From NCBI GenBank assembly GCA_937957985.1, contig CALGOH010000297.1:1-15209 (forward strand): a stretch of DNA of 15,209 nt, in the 5' to 3' direction. Positions 14,101 to 15,209 of this stretch are shown piece after piece; within the stretch, counting starts at the first letter, position 1, and every line of letters starts with the position of its first letter. The translations under genes and the position numbers were made by a program. The DNA comes from an uncultured Verrucomicrobiae bacterium (GTDB taxonomy: Bacteria > Verrucomicrobiota > Verrucomicrobiia > Verrucomicrobiales > Akkermansiaceae). The notes beneath the pieces are model-generated. The model was not told where the DNA came from, did no database searches, and worked only from the letters and a program-made list of their open reading frames with translations.

Positions 14101-14876
14101 CCTGGAAGGCGCTATTGGGACGGGCAAAGAGCCTCGGGCAGATCGCGATGCAGGGCGATGGCGAGATCGTCGCCGAGGATGTTTCGAACGAGCATGTCGT
14201 GACGCGGGGTGCCGTGGCGACGGATGTGAAGGCCGGCAGTGGTCCGGCCTTTGGCGGAAAGTTCGGAAACGCGTCCGAATACACCGGCTTCAGGAGCCTC
14301 ACGGACGATCAGATCGAGGATCTCGCCGAGAAGGTGGTCGAGCAGGTCCGGCTGCGCGGCCCGTTCCTCTCCCTTTCCGAGTTCGTGAACCGCCGGCTAA
14401 GTTCCGACGAGGATCTGGCGCTGGCGGGAGCGGTTCAGACGGCGATCAATCGCTTGGACGAGGACCCGATGGAGGAGCTTCGCGATCCGGCGAACGCGCT
14501 TTCGGACACCACGATGCCGGAGAATGATCCCAAGCTCGACGGTGCGGACTACGCGTTCTCGGAGGCCGCGGAAGGGAGCAGTGCGTTTGGTGCCCCGGGC
14601 TGGATCCGGCAGGCCGACGTCCTGCGTCCGATCGCGCCGGTTTTGAGTGTGCGCGACGATACGTTCACGATCCGTGCCTACGGCGAGTCGCGGGACCGGG
14701 GAGGGGAGATCGTGGCCAAGGCGTGGTGCGAGGCGGTGGTGAAGAGGACGCGGGACTTTTCCGACGAGAGGGATGCAGCCGACTCCGTCGATCCACCGGC
14801 GATAGAACGGAATGTGACTTTCGGAAGGAGATACGAGATCGTGTCGTTCAGGTGGTTGAACCAGGAGGAGGTCTGA
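11121..14876 (+). CDS. Verru_Chthon cassette protein A-like (large pilin-like protein)
   Basis: This 1251-residue protein has a basic leader (MYFVMASGRSRKRRR...GRGG) and then the hydrophobic helix FALIITVTLMVLLALLAVGLLSLS (27-50). That is a type IV prepilin-like layout with a possible cut between Gly26 and Phe27, but without the usual Glu at position 5. A long extracytoplasmic part follows, with many Asn-Pro-Tyr and Trp-rich stretches (TLWNPYNVTLEHEISG near 480-495). Its C-terminal third contains DDQIEDLAEKVVEQVRLRGPF and SLSEFVNRRLSS. Length and layout match the family seen in Verrucomicrobium and Chthoniobacter in a four-gene cassette (proteins A-D) with pilin-like N-termini; the function is unknown. 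The missing Glu5, large size and helical C-terminal part recall GspK/PilX minor pseudopilins, so a role at the tip of a pilus-like or secretion fibre is a reasonable inference. ATG 11133 is an alternative start. No B, C or D partner lies upstream; the next gene overlaps by one base. Confidence 0.85.
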   Translation: MYFVMASGRSRKRRRLPSPGSSGRGGFALIITVTLMVLLALLAVGLLSLSTVTLRSSSKAFVLSEARSNARLALMMAIAKLQEDTGPDMRVTAPGDLVIPGAPAVVGVWRSWEGTDHESSGRPIPPDYGAKDQPETEGGRFVDWLVSTAAAGSSAPDINEAPSLVRETAAADTVPLLAEGSLQSTDSRQIHVVPTKLTDRGRVAWWVSAENQKARLAQPYEPRTEDASGLVEMGQSHTIPDPEAFGLSTVLNDPEPHNPDGAPAKPARKAATRQSMALIEPGNPESPQKKFHEFTSYSTGLLTNTATGGWRKDLSLLTEKWDSIYSRYPGGRLPLFRLSPEAGATTRVPKPTVSNYDPEQSNLYPWSDYSVILGYKQPGTYHAASASWASLVDFATSYKNFSFVRTRENPGAVVSPFVWDKVAKQREGNVTPSEIYNHKHKQRLHPQIARFQLIVYVTAVENPLNQSPKRYELRAMYVPFFTLWNPYNVTLEHEISGTLNGGQGSGTHQNFLGFGWRRSVPGAMAVANMTTYPNPGLVPGNQYRLLTNGNFQTLDWPGNYANPYDNQLQGNLDKFGSQSTWRDLRTWGCWLPEGTLTFKPGEAKIFSTEPRETGYAFGGGAFRLKEGYDPAEVTGNDFRISSNHTANQGFWFLFRNDRLTQPYRDREPGYGFSLSFGDGSSHFGGTSPVPSGIGDEYHNITSLASIDQGDRYWPPDEIDEVGYSVGELVGQWVPIYSVSFGPRMTIGTAPGTKQNRPTKGVLQNNALASMVLSDPASGDAEDHPANNTYDFAYNSLPFGSTITPNLSDSEGYIVTGHQSGDGLSRLIMAEIPLRPMSSLVELQSWNPRGHNPYPPFQMNLIGNSDATPLIPKADVVPAELKPRGDALNLMHDDAYCANHLLFDDWFVSSIAPQPRILGGDIAKDIETVYEDFLSGEEDLANRSYQAIPEDSNLDSSELTDLVDEILDSPDGWLKIASRLEVDGMFNVNSTSVEAWKALLGRAKSLGQIAMQGDGEIVAEDVSNEHVVTRGAVATDVKAGSGPAFGGKFGNASEYTGFRSLTDDQIEDLAEKVVEQVRLRGPFLSLSEFVNRRLSSDEDLALAGAVQTAINRLDEDPMEELRDPANALSDTTMPENDPKLDGADYAFSEAAEGSSAFGAPGWIRQADVLRPIAPVLSVRDDTFTIRAYGESRDRGGEIVAKAWCEAVVKRTRDFSDERDAADSVDPPAIERNVTFGRRYEIVSFRWLNQEEV
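14863..14870 (+). promoter_or_regulatory. Strong Shine-Dalgarno for the coupled secreted protein
   Basis: AGGAGGAG lies inside the end of the Verru_Chthon gene, five bases before the ATG at 14876, whose first base is the last base of the upstream stop (TGATG). This decides the start and points to translational coupling. Confidence 0.8.
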
Positions 14877-15209
14877 TGGCAACATCCCGAAGAGCTTCAG
14901 GAAAATCCATGCGCGTTCTCCCAGTTTTCACCGTAGCCGTCGGACTCGTGGTTCTTGCCGGCTCGCTTCAGGCGAAGCCACGCTCGTGCCGGGTGGTTTT
15001 TCCCGAGCGTCCCCGTGATGCTCCGAAGATCGCCTACCTGTTCGACGGCAAGAAGAGCCAAAGGACCGCCCTCCCGAGCATGAACCTGTCTCCGGTGATC
15101 GAGTTGCCGGATGGCGAACTCACGGTCGCGATGACCTCCCAGAATGTCGATGACCCGGAGGCGCTCTCTCCGCAGGCCCCCCGGTTGAGGATTCCGGAGG
15201 GCGTGAGAG
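14876..15209 (+). CDS. Secreted protein coupled to the Verru_Chthon gene (truncated by window end)
   Basis: Only the first 111 codons are in the window. The protein begins MATSRRASGKSMRVLP with a hydrophobic core (VFTVAVGLVVLAGSLQA), a signal peptide cut probable after QAKP near residue 33-35; it could also start at the Met at residue 12. The mature part (SCRVVFPERPRDAPKIAYLFDGKK, then TALPSMNLSPVIELPDGELTVAMTSQ) reads as short beta-strands, as in a small immunoglobulin-like or jelly-roll domain. There is no pilin-like Gly-Phe helix, so it is not cassette protein B, C or D. One-base overlap and a strong ribosome site tie it to the large gene, suggesting an accessory periplasmic or surface component. 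I do not recognise the family. Confidence 0.8.
   Translation, partial: MATSRRASGKSMRVLPVFTVAVGLVVLAGSLQAKPRSCRVVFPERPRDAPKIAYLFDGKKSQRTALPSMNLSPVIELPDGELTVAMTSQNVDDPEALSPQAPRLRIPEGVR

Overview
The window looks like a chromosomal segment of a high-GC Verrucomicrobiota bacterium, probably in or near Verrucomicrobiales. The strongest taxonomic clue is the 1251-residue reading frame at 11121-14876. It has a pilin-like N-terminus and the overall look of a 'Verru_Chthon cassette protein A', a family known mainly from Verrucomicrobium, Chthoniobacter and relatives. Most starts lack a clear Shine-Dalgarno sequence, and housekeeping and lineage-specific genes are interspersed. I see no insertion sequence, CRISPR array, tRNA or rRNA.

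Layout. Positions 1-1080 hold no convincing protein gene. They form a dense chain of perfect inverted repeats with RNA-type tetraloops (GAGA, GCAA, GAAA, TTCG), closed by a textbook intrinsic terminator at 1044-1080. I read this as a large structured non-coding RNA on the + strand, about 1 kb long, and cannot assign it to a known class. A 21-codon leader ORF (1128-1193) with a strong Shine-Dalgarno overlaps the start of an outer-membrane beta-barrel gene (1177-1917). Next come a minus-strand RlmI-type rRNA methyltransferase (1945-3090) and a divergent single-pass protein with a possible OB-fold (3190-3795). A minus-strand group follows (5456 down to 3802): a two-TM protein, an 87-residue protein and an EboB-like TatD hydrolase.

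The rest of the window is all on the + strand. It holds an MFS transporter (5561-6781), a CHAD-domain protein (6845-7735), a 54-residue DUF1328 membrane protein (7835-7999), a 49-residue acidic lipoprotein (8025-8174) and class II fumarase fumC (8192-9592). After these come a di-heme cytochrome c peroxidase/MauG-type protein (9659-11017), the Verru_Chthon A gene (11121-14876) and a translationally coupled secreted protein cut by the window end (14876-15209).

Functional reading. Fumarase (TCA cycle) and the periplasmic peroxidase are metabolic or redox functions. The CHAD, DUF1328 and lipoprotein genes look like small envelope or polyphosphate-linked genes of uncertain role. The Verru_Chthon gene and its partner probably belong to a pilin-like surface or secretion assembly whose other members lie outside the window. 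The most novel item is the 1-kb RNA locus, followed by the overlapping leader ORF that may control the porin-like gene.
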